A stretch of DNA of 64,000 nt from [Phialemoniopsis] sp. UDSM-2020 (taxonomy: Eukaryota; Ascomycota; Sordariomycetes; Thyridiales; Thyridiaceae), in NCBI GenBank assembly GCA_018873225.1, contig JAEILZ010000001.1:6014001-6078000 (forward strand), in the 5' to 3' direction. The notes beneath the pieces are model-generated. The model was not told the DNA's origin, did no database searches, and saw nothing but the letters and a program-made list of their open reading frames with translations. Shown here piece by piece: positions 11,824-23,388 of the stretch. Within the stretch, counting starts at the first letter, position 1. Every line of letters begins with the position of its first letter. The translations under genes were made by a program, and so were the position numbers.

Positions 11824-13153
11824 CTACATATTTAAAGGATATTGGGTAGACTCGACCGCTTCTGGGTAGTGGAGTCCGCCCTGACGTCTTACCTCATCCA
11901 TGACCTCCAACATAGCGATACTCTCATCGATTGTAGTCAGGAGTCCTTCCTTCCTGTCCTCAATCAACGCGAACCCAACCTCGTCTGCCTCCCAGAACAT
12001 ACCATGACCCTCACCCTCTGCCTGTATCCAGCCCAAGGAGCCATTAAACCAGCCGCTTCCTGCGCCAGGCCCCGGCTGCGGCCAATCTTTGTTCTCGACA
12101 GTTCCATCCGAAAGAATCACTCGCGTTGAGGTGGGCCGTAGGGGCGATGGGAAAACCTGAATCTCGCCAAGTGAACCTTGGATGCGCACGCTCGGGACAG
12201 GACTAGGGTCAGAGCCCTGCGAGCCGGCGATGCGGAATGATGTGGTTGCTATGGCATGGCCATCGCCACCGGCGTCAGAACTGCGGGGAAATCTCATGAT
12301 TATGGTAGTTGTCTCATCAACAGACTGGTCTGGTCCATACTTTTAGTCGGGCCAAAGTCAGCGCAAGTCCTCGTCGTACCGGCCAAAACAACTGCAGTGC
12401 CACATACCTTCTGCATGATGGAATGCACTTCAGGTCTGGCTCTAGACTCCGCAGGATGGCTCGTATAGAAAGCCAAAAAGGGCCAAATGAGACTGTAGAT
12501 TCCAAGATCTAGAAGAGCGCCCCCAGCCAAAACAGGGTTAACCATTCTGTGTTTACCGTCTGGGAAAGATTCCTCGGGATTTGCGGAGAAGCCACTGTCG
12601 GAGAACACCCGCTGGGCGTGGTCGATACGCCCCGACTTGATCGTATCAAGTACGTATCTAGTAAGTGGGAAGTAACGCGTCCACAGGGCCTCCATCAAAA
12701 AGCAACCCTTGTCGCGCGCCAACTGCGCGAGCGCTTGCATCTGTGCGGCGTTCACAGTGATGGGCTTCTCGCACAGGACGTTCTGGCCTGCCTCAAGGCA
12801 CATTCTCACATGCTGGTAATGGTGGGAGTGAGGTGTCGCAATGTAGATGACATCGAGACTCGCGTCGTTGACGAGATCCTGGTATGACCCGTAAGCACGA
12901 GCGGAAAGCGCACCGACGTCTTTCAAAAACTGTTCGGCACACGCCAGCGACGATGACGATGCGGCAGCTGCAACAACATGTTTGATGGAATGGACGTCAC
13001 GCGTAGTCGGATCTACCAAGAGATCTTTTGTGCTATGGTATGATCGTAAGCTCAGTACGAAGGGCACTGCGTGATAGCAGTAGCTACGTACAAGGTCTTC
13101 GCAATGCCACCTGTGGCAAAGATACCCCAGCGTATGACTCGAGGAGTGTCCAT
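11824..13153 (-). CDS. Gfo/Idh/MocA-family dehydrogenase (dihydrodiol/D-xylose dehydrogenase type)
   Basis: NAD(P)-dependent oxidoreductase, probably cytosolic, acting on a sugar or trans-dihydrodiol. Three exons (13092-13153, 12408-13032, 11824-12339) give 400 residues. The N-terminal Rossmann start IRWGIFATGGIAKTF and then IATPHSHHYQHVRMCLEAGQ, followed by the hallmark VLCEKPI, define the family; the Lys of EKP is the usual catalytic residue. The region LMEALWTRYFPL and GGALLDLGIYSL continue the classic fold. Introns are 59 and 68 nt. It lies in tandem with the GH1 gene on the same strand, which suggests a role in oxidising a released sugar (inference). Confidence 0.88.
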
Positions 13154-13953
13154 GTCTTCAGCGAGTGTAAGGGGTCACGCGGCAAGTGAGGTAGATTGTC
13201 TCTGATGAGAATAAACTCCGATCTTTTACCATTCGATATCAACAAAATTGAGTGATGCTTGATGGTCATCACGAAATCTCAAAACAATGCAGTTTCGCAT
13301 TGGGGGTGGGTAGCTCTTTGACGATGCTGGGATTAATGTGTCCAGATCTCGGCTCGCACATCATGTAGTAGTTTACAACATTAGCGTGATAAGTAGATGC
13401 CAAGCCGGTGTGTGAGTCAACCCCAAGAGCATTGGAGTGTCTAATAATCAAGTAAATCACGCATATTGCGTGGATAGGGGAAGGGTTGGTCTAACTAATG
13501 CGGTGAGATGTACCAGTAGTAGCACCACACGCTAGAGTCCTCCCTGGAAGTGCTGTCATCGAACCCCTTTGTTCTGGTGTCTAGCTACATTGCCATCCTT
13601 CTGTCTCACACATAAGACTGCCGGCACCCAGAGCCATCGATTACTCCCTTCTTTCTAGAGACTCTGTGACTCTCATCACAGAAACACTCCCGTAGCAGCA
13701 TTCAGGTTGCGTAGCTGCACATGTTCCTAGTGGTTTCCGGGTTCAGCGCAAAGGCTAAAATTTATCAGATTCGTCCATGGGTCGACTGGCAAGTAGCCAA
13801 AAGTCGGACGAGTTCATTGGTTGTTTGACCCTATCACAGTACATATACGACAGGCAGTTTTTACAGCAGATCACGCGTCAATGCTATCTCTCGGGCGCCA
13901 GACTACCAAGGACCGCAAAAGCAATTCCATCCACTCCATGACTGCCTTATACT
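13154..13953. other. Intergenic region upstream of the dehydrogenase
   Basis: About 800 bp holding the dehydrogenase promoter and the 3' end region of the GH1 gene. No gene or clear repeat. Confidence 0.45.
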
Positions 13954-16088
13954 CTATTCCTTGCGGACAACATGGTCCCAGATCTGTCTGACAACCTTGG
14001 CCGAGTCCTTGGGGATACGCTTAAACCCGTTGGCCTTGTCAATGTACGTGACACCGAATCTCGGACCATATCCGCAGGTCCATTCAAGGTTACTAAGGTG
14101 GCAAACCGTCAGCTCAGGGCAACAGCTCCGCAATGAAAAGAGGGAACTCACTCTAACAGACTCCAGCAGTGGTAGCCCTGAATCTTGGCGCCGTGTTCGA
14201 TGACGGCGTCACAGAGCCCCTGGATGTAGTCCGAGTAGAATTGCTGGCGGTCCCTATCATCAAGAATCTGCTCCAAAGGAAGATCGGCCTCGTGCTCCAC
14301 AGGAAAGCCGTTCTCGTAGATGTAGATGGGCATATCGAGTGCCTTGGCATAGTTTTCCCAGCAGTGGATGAGTAGGTTGCGGAAACCCCAGCCGACTAGA
14401 ACCCGTCAGTTTCCGGTCGCCTAATGGCATTGTGTTAGGAAAACACGGGTCTCACCGTTATGAGGGTGGCCATTCTCGCCGCGCTTGCCAATGAGCTTGC
14501 CATTCTTTGTCCACGTCTTATTAACCTCGTCGAGATCCTGCCAGCCCATTGCTTCCGCCGCGACATAAGGCTTGCCAGTTGCATACATTGTGCCGTACGA
14601 GTTCATCGAGAAGCTAGCGCAACATAGAGATCAGCACACGGTGTTCCAACACCGGGCTACCAAGGTTGGACTCACAAATCAGCGGAACCGTGGACAACCT
14701 TCATCTGTTCGTCGGTCAGGCGGATGAACAAATCACCCCAGCCGTCCCAGGCACTTGTCTGGGTTCCCTTGACTGGAAGCCCATTGTCAGTCTTTTGCAT
14801 CTTGGCTTGAAAACTGGTTATGGTAGGTCAATGACTAACAGATGGGGTCCGCGAACTACAAGATAGATCAGTCAGAAGTAGAAACAGGGTATCACAGTTA
14901 CTTGGTGGCGCATCTCACCCATCCCAGTGTCCTTTCTCTTGACAACTTGGCTGCAGCGATAGCCTCTGGCGACTCGTCGATGGGCTCAACCCATTCATTA
15001 TTCTTGCCATTCCATTAGCTAGGGTCAAGACGACTAGGGAGGGGTATTATCACTTACCAGAGCTACTCCAATGATGCCTTTCTGCGTTGGCTTGAAATGC
15101 TCACGGTAGAGCTGTGCAGCATACGCATGGGTGAGGATCGAGTTGTGCCCGACTCTGCGAGAATACGTATGTTAGTCTCGAGCGTTCAGCCATGATGCGG
15201 CGTCGTTCCGAAAGGTACATACCGGATGAAATCGGCCTTGGTCCAGTCCTGGACATGGCCAGGGTCAGACATGTGAATCGTGAATATATATGACTACGCG
15301 GGGACAGGTCAGTCGAAGTACAAAGTTACGGACAGGGCGACAAACCTCGTTAATGGTCAACCACCGCTTGACGCGGTCGCCAAACCGCTCGAAGCAGACT
15401 TGAGAATACTCAACAAAGTCCTCAATAAGTTGAGCAGGGTCGACTGCGGCGAACCCCCTGTAGCGATTCTGAAGCTCTAGAGGGACGTCGTAGTGGAAGA
15501 GGGTGACAGTGGGTTCGATGCCTGCTGCCAGAAGCCCGTCGATCTGAACAAGTAAATGCACGTCAGGTCTTCATCATTCCATCTCATCAACGAGTTAATG
15601 ATTTCCTACCAGCTTGTTGTAGTATGCCACGCCTTCTTCGTTGATAGGGTCGTCCTTGCCACCTAGTAGTTCATTATGAGTGAGTGGTCTTAACCTTGGC
15701 AGAGTAAGTAGGGACACCTACCCAAGGGCTTGATTCGCGACCAGGATATCGAGAAACGATAGGAGCGTGCGCCATATTGCTTCAAGAGTTTGATGTCCTC
15801 TTCCCACAGATAGTAGGAGCGGCAGGCATTGTCGCCATTGTCGGGGTAGGTCTTCAGGACAACGTCCCAGGTAGATGGGCCGCGCCCACCATCAGACGCA
15901 CCACCTTCGACTTGGTATGCGGCGGACCTGCAGACCCAGTATCAGTGGTAAGAACATTCAGGCATCTAACTATGAGATGTCCGCGAGGGAGGGGTGGTTG
16001 GGGTAGCATACGCATAGCCGTGGAGGAAGTCGGGCGGGAGCACGCCACGGTACTTTGGGTCGTCGGCAATGGTCTGGATCTTGGACAT
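13954..16088 (-). CDS. GH1 beta-glucosidase, probably intracellular; one doubtful splice
   Basis: Hydrolyses beta-linked glucosides. About 12 exons. The start ([20 protein letters not shown]) lacks a signal peptide, which fits a cytosolic enzyme. Family marks include [18 protein letters not shown], the acid/base motif TINE and the nucleophile motif IYENGF, ending with [20 protein letters not shown]. Two oddities. First, the residue after TINE is Ser by the best splice, where GH1 enzymes nearly always have Pro. Second, between FADPI (ending 14840) and KTDNGLP, only a 34-nt intron (14806-14839) keeps the frame, which is shorter than any other intron here; other acceptors hit a stop. The gene may carry a small deletion or be decaying, although all other junctions join in phase. 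Confidence 0.82.
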
Positions 16089-16888
16089 GTTGAGCTACCA
16101 ATTCAAAAGCGGACAGGTGTCCTTGTCGCCCCTTTGCCTGGTCTGATTCTGCGATCGGATGCCAACTTTGCTATATACCGATACTTGACCAGACTCCGGT
16201 CGTCGGTGAGGAATTGCTGCTTGACATTCTCCACATAAGCGCATGAAGACCCAGGTGATGTACAAACTAAACAAGATTCACAGCCATCCCCTTCCCCGCC
16301 AAGCCCTCTGAAAACATGCACCCGCTAAGTCGACGGCGCTAGAAGATTTGCAGGCCAATTCATCGTCTCGAAATGACGCCGCTGATTGGTCATTGAATAC
16401 GACAGCCAATCATAATGCGGGAATGAACTACCATCAAATGGCCCAGGTACCTGATGATATGCCAAGCGTAATTCGAGAGGAATGGCCTCCGACGCCATCA
16501 CCGAAGACTAGCTGCAGTGGAGTGTGTGATTCCCGAAAGTCATGTCAAGCACGGACGGTCCATAACATGGTGTGGAGGACAACCCAGCCCAGGTAAGACA
16601 CGGCAAGTATTGATCTTTCAAGATAGCAATCTTCTCGCATTCAAGCTGGACAACTACGACGAGAAGGGGCATCCCCTCTATTTCTCAACGTTTCCTTAAT
16701 GTTAGAAATTAGTTGTAGATATGTGTCAATGAAAGTCTTTTGAGAAATTCAATGCAAAGATCACTGCACTTTACATAAGTACCCAATGTAAATAAAGAGT
16801 AACTTATTCATGTAGAATTAGAACAAGATCAAGTTTCGTCTCTCCTTAACTAGATAATTCTTCATCTGTCTTTAAAGTTTCCTCTACT
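16089..16888. other. Intergenic region upstream of the beta-glucosidase
   Basis: Contains an ATTGG/CCAAT pair near 16385-16410. Downstream (16600-16888) is AT-richer and should hold the 3' UTR of the oxygenase. No gene supported. Confidence 0.4.
16385..16410. promoter_or_regulatory. Inverted CCAAT-box pair
   Basis: ATTGG at 16385 and CCAAT at 16406, about 300 bp before the GH1 start. CCAAT is the element of the HAP/CBC complex; function here is inferred. Confidence 0.3.
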
Positions 16889-18127
16889 TCACGAGACTGT
16901 GCTCTTGCTCACCACACCGCGAGCAAACTCGCCAAAGCTAATGTGCTGTTCCGTGTCCACCTCCTCACCCAGATTGGGCTGCGTAAACACCGCCAGTGTG
17001 TTCCTCGCGATCCTGCCCTTCCCGACCACACCAGGACGCGCCGGACGGACGAAATGAGGTACGGCCTTGAAGCGTCCGCGCGTGATGCGTTCGAGCGTCT
17101 CGCCCGTCTGGAAGGCGATGCAGTCGCGCGGGATCTTGACCTGCACCGTCTCCCCTGAGCGAGACTTGATGTAGAGGCCGGCCCCGGGGTCGGGGCTGCT
17201 CGGTAGCTCGTCGAGCGCGGGCAAAGTTCCATCTTCTAATCGTAGCTGGGCATTGACTGCGCATGGCGTTTGCTCTTCGTCGATGAACATGGCCGAGGTC
17301 AGCGCCGTCAAGCAGCCGTGGTCTAGATGGGTCGTGCACCATTCATCGCCGTCCTCGCCAACTGACCCCTGACTATCCTCGGTAACGGGGTAGTAGTGCA
17401 GGAGCCTGGCTTTGGTGGTCGTGCTGGTCTTGACAACGTGTTCAACGTAGCCCTTGGGGTAGTTGTCAATCTCCTTCTCGGCAAAGGCATCGCACGCCCT
17501 TGCAACGAGCACGGCGGTGTCGATCAGGAGCCTGATGAGGGCCTCGAGGCTGCCCTTAAAGCCAGGCAGAATACTTTCAGTCGGCCACCGCGTAGCCGCG
17601 AGATATTCGGGAAAGTTCTCCGTGGTAAATTCGGCTGTTGGTCTTCCTCCGCGGAGCGATGGGTCGGTATAGAAGGCACAGTTCGCGTAGAAAGAGCCCT
17701 TGAGGGTATCTACCTGCCCATCTTTGAGTTGCTCCTTGCCCAGAGACCAGCCTGTCAGGAACTTAGCTGCAGGGTCTTCGAGCTTCGCTATTTCTGGCCG
17801 TCAACCTCTGGATCAATGAAAAGCGCATTCGGCTGTCCTCATACCTAGCTCCTTTTCATCTAAATTGGCAAGATATGAACCATAGGACAGTCCTTGATGT
17901 CGCAGACGGACGAACTCGGTTGGCAAATCCCCGACGATCAGGATGCCCAGCGACTGCGGACCGAACGCGGCCTTCAGGGTACTCAAGGGCACCCGACCTG
18001 ATATCTCGTGACGATAGGTCAGAAAATGGGCTGCAGACTGTTTGTAAGGCTGGAATCACTTACCCTCTTTTAACTCCTGCAACGACACAGTGACCGCCTG
18101 GCCGACTTGGGGTGCTCCGATTGCCAT
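16889..18127 (-). CDS. 2-oxoglutarate/Fe(II)-dependent oxygenase-like protein
   Basis: Predicted non-haem iron oxygenase related to the isopenicillin N synthase fold. Three exons (18064-18127, 17845-17997, 16889-17793; introns 66 and 51 nt) give 373 residues. Iron ligands are visible as His and Asp in THLDHGCLTAL near residue 225 and a distal His in AVPHFVRPARPG. The Arg expected for 2-oxoglutarate binding may be in the following GRIARNT stretch. The N-terminal half matches the usual DIOX_N-like arrangement (LGILIVGDLPTEFVRLR, SFYANCAFYTDP). It is likely soluble. It is divergent from the sugar-porter gene at 18935. The substrate is unknown; many fungal members are uncharacterised. Confidence 0.82.
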
Positions 18128-18934
18128 TGCTTCGAAAAATGCCACCCGTGATTTGGTATCATGTGTGAAGCTCGAGGAAGGGGCAAAGAGAGGCAATACT
18201 TGTCACCCCACGACAACACGCTACTTCTCAACCTAGAGGAATTATGAATTATGACTGGGCTCGCGAAATTGGCGAAACAAAACAATGATGGATCCTTGGC
18301 ATGGGACGTCGGATGTTCGTGATCGGTGTTGGTCGCTAGCGTTCGAGAACCTGGCGCCAGGAAGAAATTTTCTCAACATCGAGCAGAGAAGCGCGTCAGC
18401 TGAGGCCGGAATATTATCTCAAGATGCTTCTAGTCGAACGGTCATCAACTCCCGCCCACACAATACCAGGCCGGGGCGGGACCTTGGAGTGGGCCAGGGG
18501 GGTGATGCCATTCCAGGCTTCTCCACGGGGCATCAGAGTCTCCACCAAATCCCCTAGTCAGTCGGCACTGCATTCAAGGCCTGCTATTGGCTGCCGAATA
18601 CGACAACCACTTAGAGTCGAGGAAAATCCCTGCACCGATGTCGCATGGCTCAACAGCCCGGCTCCCTGGTAGCGTGGTCGACACCTGGGCTTCACCTCCT
18701 CCTTTGCCGAGCAGGACGAGGAATATCCTGACCCCAGATGCTTCTGGACTGCACCCCGGACACCCCCCTTTTGGACGAGGTGTGACTTTTGCTCCGCATT
18801 TTGAGGAAGCGGAAAAAGTATATGAAGATCACTCCACGACCTGGAAGGATCACTGTCAAACTTTCTGTTCACCATCGTTAACTCTTCCCCAGAAGTTATT
18901 TGTTCTCCGTAATCAACTCTTTTCCTGCGCAACA
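18128..18934. promoter_or_regulatory. Divergent promoter, oxygenase/sugar porter
   Basis: About 800 bp between divergent genes. It carries a perfect 12-bp palindrome CCTGGCGCCAGG at 18350-18361 and GC-rich tracts near 18470. No gene is supported. Confidence 0.4.
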
Positions 18935-20773
18935 ATGAAGGCACTCAGCGTCTTCGAGGGCACTACGCCCACAGGCGTAGCCTGCATGATGCTGGCTTCG
19001 GCTGGAGCCCTACTCTTTGTAAGTCGACGTTCGCAATTCTCTGCAAAGTATCTTGCTGACACGACGCTCTCGTAGGGCATTGACAACGGGTGGTGGTCGA
19101 CACTACTTGGTGCCCAGACCTTTCTCCGTGACTACGGTTCCTGCGAGGTCGTGGACGGCATCGAAACTTGCGACCTGTCCACCAGTCAGCGATCCGCTGG
19201 CAGTGCGGTTCAGTCCGCGGGTGTCAGTAAGTTTAGCTTTTTCAATTCTCCCAAGAATCCCATCAACAACTAACGTCTGATCGCCTGTAGTGGTCGCCTG
19301 CCTCTTCGCCGTGTACCTCAACGACCATTTCGGTCGACGTATCGCCATGGTCGTGACTGGCATGATCTCCATCGTCGGCGTTATCATCGAGATGACGAGT
19401 GCAATTGGCGAGAAGCCTCGCTTCGCCCAGTTCGTGGTTGGCAAGATCATTGCCGCAGTTGCTATGGGCCTCTGTGCCAATATTGTTCCCATCTACCTCT
19501 CCGAGACCTCGACCGGCAAGGCGAGAGGTGCTGCCGTTGGTCTTTACCAGAATATCTTGATGGTCGGTGTCATTATTGCTTCCGGCACCGTGTATGGGAC
19601 CTCGGTCCGGACAGACAAGGCCAGCTATCTCATCCCCATTGGCCTGCAATTGATCCCGCCCGTCATCATGGTCGGGGCGTCTCCATTTCTCCCCGAAAGT
19701 CCGCGTTGGCTTGTCTGGAAAGGGTAAGTCGGACCTAGCTAGATCCTTGTGTTGTTCCCTGTTCTCGAAATACTAATCAGCCGTTGCCGCTCCAGACGTC
19801 TAGACGATGCCAGGGTCTCCGCCGCACGCCTCTTTGGCACTACTACAAACAACTTCAATGCGGCTGAGTACGTTAACGCCATTGAGAGCGCCGTCGAGGG
19901 CGACCGACAGAACAGCGACCAGTTCCACGGCTGGACAGACCTGCTGCAAGGGCCCGATCTGCGCCGCCTCCTCATCGCCATCGGGATCCAGTGCCTACAA
20001 CAGGCCCAGGGTTCCAGCTACATGAGCAACTACATCGTGTCCTTCCTCAAGGCTGCCGATGTCAAGGAGTTCTTCCCGGTGCTCATGGGCATCAACGTCG
20101 TCTACTGGGTTTCGATCCTGTCCGGTCACTACCTGCCTGACAAGTTCGGCCGCCGCCCCCTCATCATGTTAACGGCCGCATTCTGTGGTGTCACTCTGCT
20201 CATTGTTGCTGTCATGGCCATCACCGTCGTACCACCAACCCACGGCACCTCCACTGCTGCCATCGTCCTGATTATCCTCTGGAACGTCGGCTTTGGTATT
20301 CAGTCGCCCCTTATCTGGATCACCACTGCTGAGTCTGCTCCGACCCGCAACCGTGAGCGGGTTCTCGCGGTTGCCGTGTTCCTCGGCTTTGGTGTTTCCC
20401 TGCTTATCACATCGGTCTCTCCCTATATCCAGGACAAGGGCTATGGTAACCTTGGCGGAAGAATCGTGAGTTGGCACCTCTCCTCTCATCTTACTGTGAC
20501 TGTAACTAATCAAATTTTCAATCACAGGGTTTCGTCTGGTCCGCATTCTCCTTTATCACTGTCGCTTGGGTCTTCTTCATGCTCCCGGAGATGAAGGGCT
20601 TCTCGCTCGAGCAGCTCGATTATCTCTACCAAAACAAGACACCTAGCCGCGAGTTTGGCAAGATCAAGTTTGCCGACGACATCCTGCCGGATGAGAAGGC
20701 CGCCGTGCAGAACAAGCTCAAGGACGAAGAGGCAGCTGGCAATGAGCACGTCGACGTGAGCGAGAAGAAGTAG
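18935..20773 (+). CDS. MFS sugar porter (hexose/disaccharide transporter type)
   Basis: Proton-coupled sugar importer of the plasma membrane, with twelve predicted membrane segments. Exon 1 is 18935-19018 and exon 2 starts at 19076; later introns lie near 19229-19290, 19724-19797 and 20467-20527. Sugar-porter signatures are clear: GIDNGWWSTLLG, DHFGRR, PESPRWLVWKG, QCLQQAQGSSYMSNYI (QQ-type substrate site) and DKFGRRPL. The tail is a charged cytosolic helix (EKAAVQNKLKDEE). The extracellular loop after helix 1 has two Cys (SCEVVDGIETC), as in several fungal maltose/quinate-like carriers. The exact sugar cannot be told. Its position near GH1 and the sugar-type dehydrogenase suggests a glucoside-use block. 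Confidence 0.9.
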
Positions 20774-20949
20774 AGACTCTACAAATTATGGTAGGCCGTA
20801 GGCCTCTCGTCAATAGTTTGTGTCGTGCGCAAAGATTTATGTACAGTCTTGAAAGTGCAAACTGGGTTGTTGTTGGGAAGAAGAGAACGATTCCAAGTGC
20901 TAGAGAAAACCTTGTTTTGCCAATCATCGAACCTAGTCTAGATCAATTG

Positions 20950-22854
20950 TTAACTGCTCTCTTCACTTACACGATCCATCGCATGATTGACAGTACAACC
21001 CGCAACCCTGCAAATATCGCCCAGCAAGTCAGACTGCTCCCCTAGCCGCTCGTAGACCGGGTCCCCGTTCTCATCCGGCACAAGCCGCTGGTAAACTCTG
21101 TCGAAGCGAGTTCCCTCTTGCCCGCTGTGTTCGTCCTCGAGCCAGAACCAGCGCGACTCGGGGGGCACGAAGTCGTCCTCGTTGCGCCCGAGCTCCTCCA
21201 AGAGCACGCCGCCGAGCAGACCGTTGAGCATCTCCTGGGCGTCCCATGCCACCATCGAGCGCGGGATACGCCTCATCATCTCCACGGCGCGCATGCGCAC
21301 CTCGTGGCCGCGGCAGAAGCGCACGGCCGCCGAGAGGGGCAAGAGTAGGCCCTGGCCCAGTAGGACCGAGGTCGGCGGCTGAACCGAGATGCCGTCCTGC
21401 ATGAGGTCTGCGCACTGATCGCAAAGGTCCCGGAAATCGTCCTCGAAGACGTCGTAGAGACACTGCGTGGGGTCGTGGGCGCATGATATGGTGATCTGCA
21501 GAACCAGCCAATGGACCTTGGCTAAGCGTAGGGCGCTCTTGTTGGCCTCGCCGATGTTGGCGCTGCTGCTGTAAGCTGCCAGGCTCCTCTTCCACGACTG
21601 CAGGTGCATCAAAAAGACGGCCTGCTCAGACATATGTTCTTCTACGGCATCACCTGACATGGTCTCGAGTGCGCAGCAGATGGACTGCCGGAGGAAGATG
21701 ATGGCACACGTGAAGAAGCGGCCCCATTCGATGTAAAACGTAGACAGAGAGTCGCGGCCCGGTCTAGGGAAGCTGAAGTTATCTATGAGTTCCGGAGGGT
21801 TGATGCTCGGCCGCTGCGGTTGGAAGAGGTAAGACAAGTGGTTCATAATGGATATGCTGGGCAAAACCCATTCCATGTCCTTGAAGGTGGCGGTAGCAAG
21901 CCCGTGGGAGGACGAGGCCAGCTCGCGGCGAGCCTGCCGATGGGCGTCTCCCAGAAGCGCGGTCGCAAGGTCCGCAAGCGAACTAGCCACGCCCCGGTTT
22001 CCTTGTAGTAGTTCAAAGACAATAAGGAGCAGTGTCGTCGTGATGACACCCGTAGGAGACGACGTTGCCATCTGCTGTATTCGGCGGCGGAATGATGTGA
22101 CAGCCCGTACATGATGCCGGAGCGCATCTCTGTGATAGCGTTCCTCTCTGTCAACGCGCGCATGGGGGGAATTCGCGATGGGCCTCGGAAGCTGCTGCTC
22201 AGGTGAGATCGTCATGTCAGAGACAGAGCGCATAAAGGCCCCAATCGCGAGGACGGCATAATGGATACAGTCTTCCTGCAGGCCGTCTCCAGCAATGAGG
22301 GTTGACCATATGCTTGTTGTATAGAAGCCGGCCTTGTTCACGGTCACCTGCTGCCGGAAGTAGTCAAAATACACGGCATCCCTACCCGCGATTCTGGGTA
22401 GGGGCGAGAGGCACCTAAGGACGGATGATAGTTGCATGTCGGCAGGTGAGGAGGGAATCGGAGCCGGAACGGGGGATATTGAGGGCTGAGTTTCCGCATC
22501 ACCGCGCGGGGCGATGGGCCAGGGTTGGACATGTTTGGTTTCTCCTCGGAAGGGTTTCTTGACCCTGGCCACCGGAGATTGGTAGCCTTGACACTGGACG
22601 TTGGCAATGGCGCAGCGCTCGCAGGCCGGCCTCTGCTCGTCACATTTGACCCGTCGAGCCTTGCAAGTCAGGCAGCCAGCGCGGGATTTGGGCTTCCCCT
22701 CGCGTCTCCTCCTTGGTGCAGCTTCCCTACTCTTTCGTAGGTGGGTTTGCAGAGCGTGCCGAACGAGCATGGTATCGGGTCGTGGCAACAGGAGACCGTG
22801 TTGCGTGGCCCGGGGCGGCTGCGCGAGCCCACTTTCGTCGTCGGCGTGACCCAT
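20950..22854 (-). CDS. Zn(II)2Cys6 transcription factor
   Basis: Nuclear regulator read as a single exon of 634 residues from ATG 22854. The cluster is near residues 60-90 ([22 protein letters not shown]) with a basic patch before it ([11 protein letters not shown]). The rest resembles the fungal-specific Zn2Cys6 group with a C-terminal helical domain ([27 protein letters not shown]). The open frame continues upstream to a GTG at 22977 without an earlier ATG; a splice-like pair (GTGTGG at 22977, TTCTCAG before 22896) suggests a 5' leader intron. The first ATG on the leader (22877) is out of frame and overlaps the main start. It is convergent with the sugar porter and divergent from the nucleoside hydrolase. 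Confidence 0.85.
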   Translation of the reverse strand: MGHADDESGLAQPPRATQHGLLLPRPDTMLVRHALQTHLRKSREAAPRRRREGKPKSRAGCLTCKARRVKCDEQRPACERCAIANVQCQGYQSPVARVKKPFRGETKHVQPWPIAPRGDAETQPSISPVPAPIPSSPADMQLSSVLRCLSPLPRIAGRDAVYFDYFRQQVTVNKAGFYTTSIWSTLIAGDGLQEDCIHYAVLAIGAFMRSVSDMTISPEQQLPRPIANSPHARVDREERYHRDALRHHVRAVTSFRRRIQQMATSSPTGVITTTLLLIVFELLQGNRGVASSLADLATALLGDAHRQARRELASSSHGLATATFKDMEWVLPSISIMNHLSYLFQPQRPSINPPELIDNFSFPRPGRDSLSTFYIEWGRFFTCAIIFLRQSICCALETMSGDAVEEHMSEQAVFLMHLQSWKRSLAAYSSSANIGEANKSALRLAKVHWLVLQITISCAHDPTQCLYDVFEDDFRDLCDQCADLMQDGISVQPPTSVLLGQGLLLPLSAAVRFCRGHEVRMRAVEMMRRIPRSMVAWDAQEMLNGLLGGVLLEELGRNEDDFVPPESRWFWLEDEHSGQEGTRFDRVYQRLVPDENGDPVYERLGEQSDLLGDICRVAGCTVNHAMDRVSEESS

Positions 22855-23388
22855 TGTTCCATTGGCAACATAAGCATGGCGAGATGGGTTGACCTGCACC
22901 TGAGAATGGGGAAGAGAGGAAACGCAGGGTCGTTCACATAAAGATTGTTCTGTCGGGAAGTCGGCCGCGATCCACACCTTGCGGTGAAGAACCTGATTGG
23001 TCTTCGTATTCCACCGACCAACCAGAGCTCAGTCGTTCGGGAGGAAACCGACCTCTTCTCCGGGGCTAGTGGATGCCAGTGTTGGCCAAGAGGAGCCACA
23101 AAACGAGGCTACTGTAACAAGATCCACAGGCACTACCGATGCTAGACCAGGGTGTTACTTCTGGCCAGAAACCCCTGTGGAGAATCAGCTCAAGCCGGCG
23201 AAACCTCTCATCTCACCAGGACATACGGATTCCCGGGGCGTTGGATGCAAGACGCTTCTGGCGTAGTGACTGTCATTGCATGTGTCCCTACAAAGACCAG
23301 ATAGTGATGGTTTGAGAGCTCATCAACAGTATCTCTTTGCAAGATCCGAGACAAAGAAGTGGCATATCCTGAGTTCGAAAACTGTGTC
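22855..23388. promoter_or_regulatory. Divergent promoter, regulator/nucleoside hydrolase
   Basis: 534 bp containing the leader of the Zn2Cys6 gene (with an overlapping upstream frame) and the promoter of the hydrolase. No other gene seen. Confidence 0.4.

Noticed and set aside
16348..16596. Open frame upstream of the GH1 gene with several Cys
   Set aside because: It opens with TTG, the Cys spacing does not form a zinc cluster, and it lies in promoter sequence.
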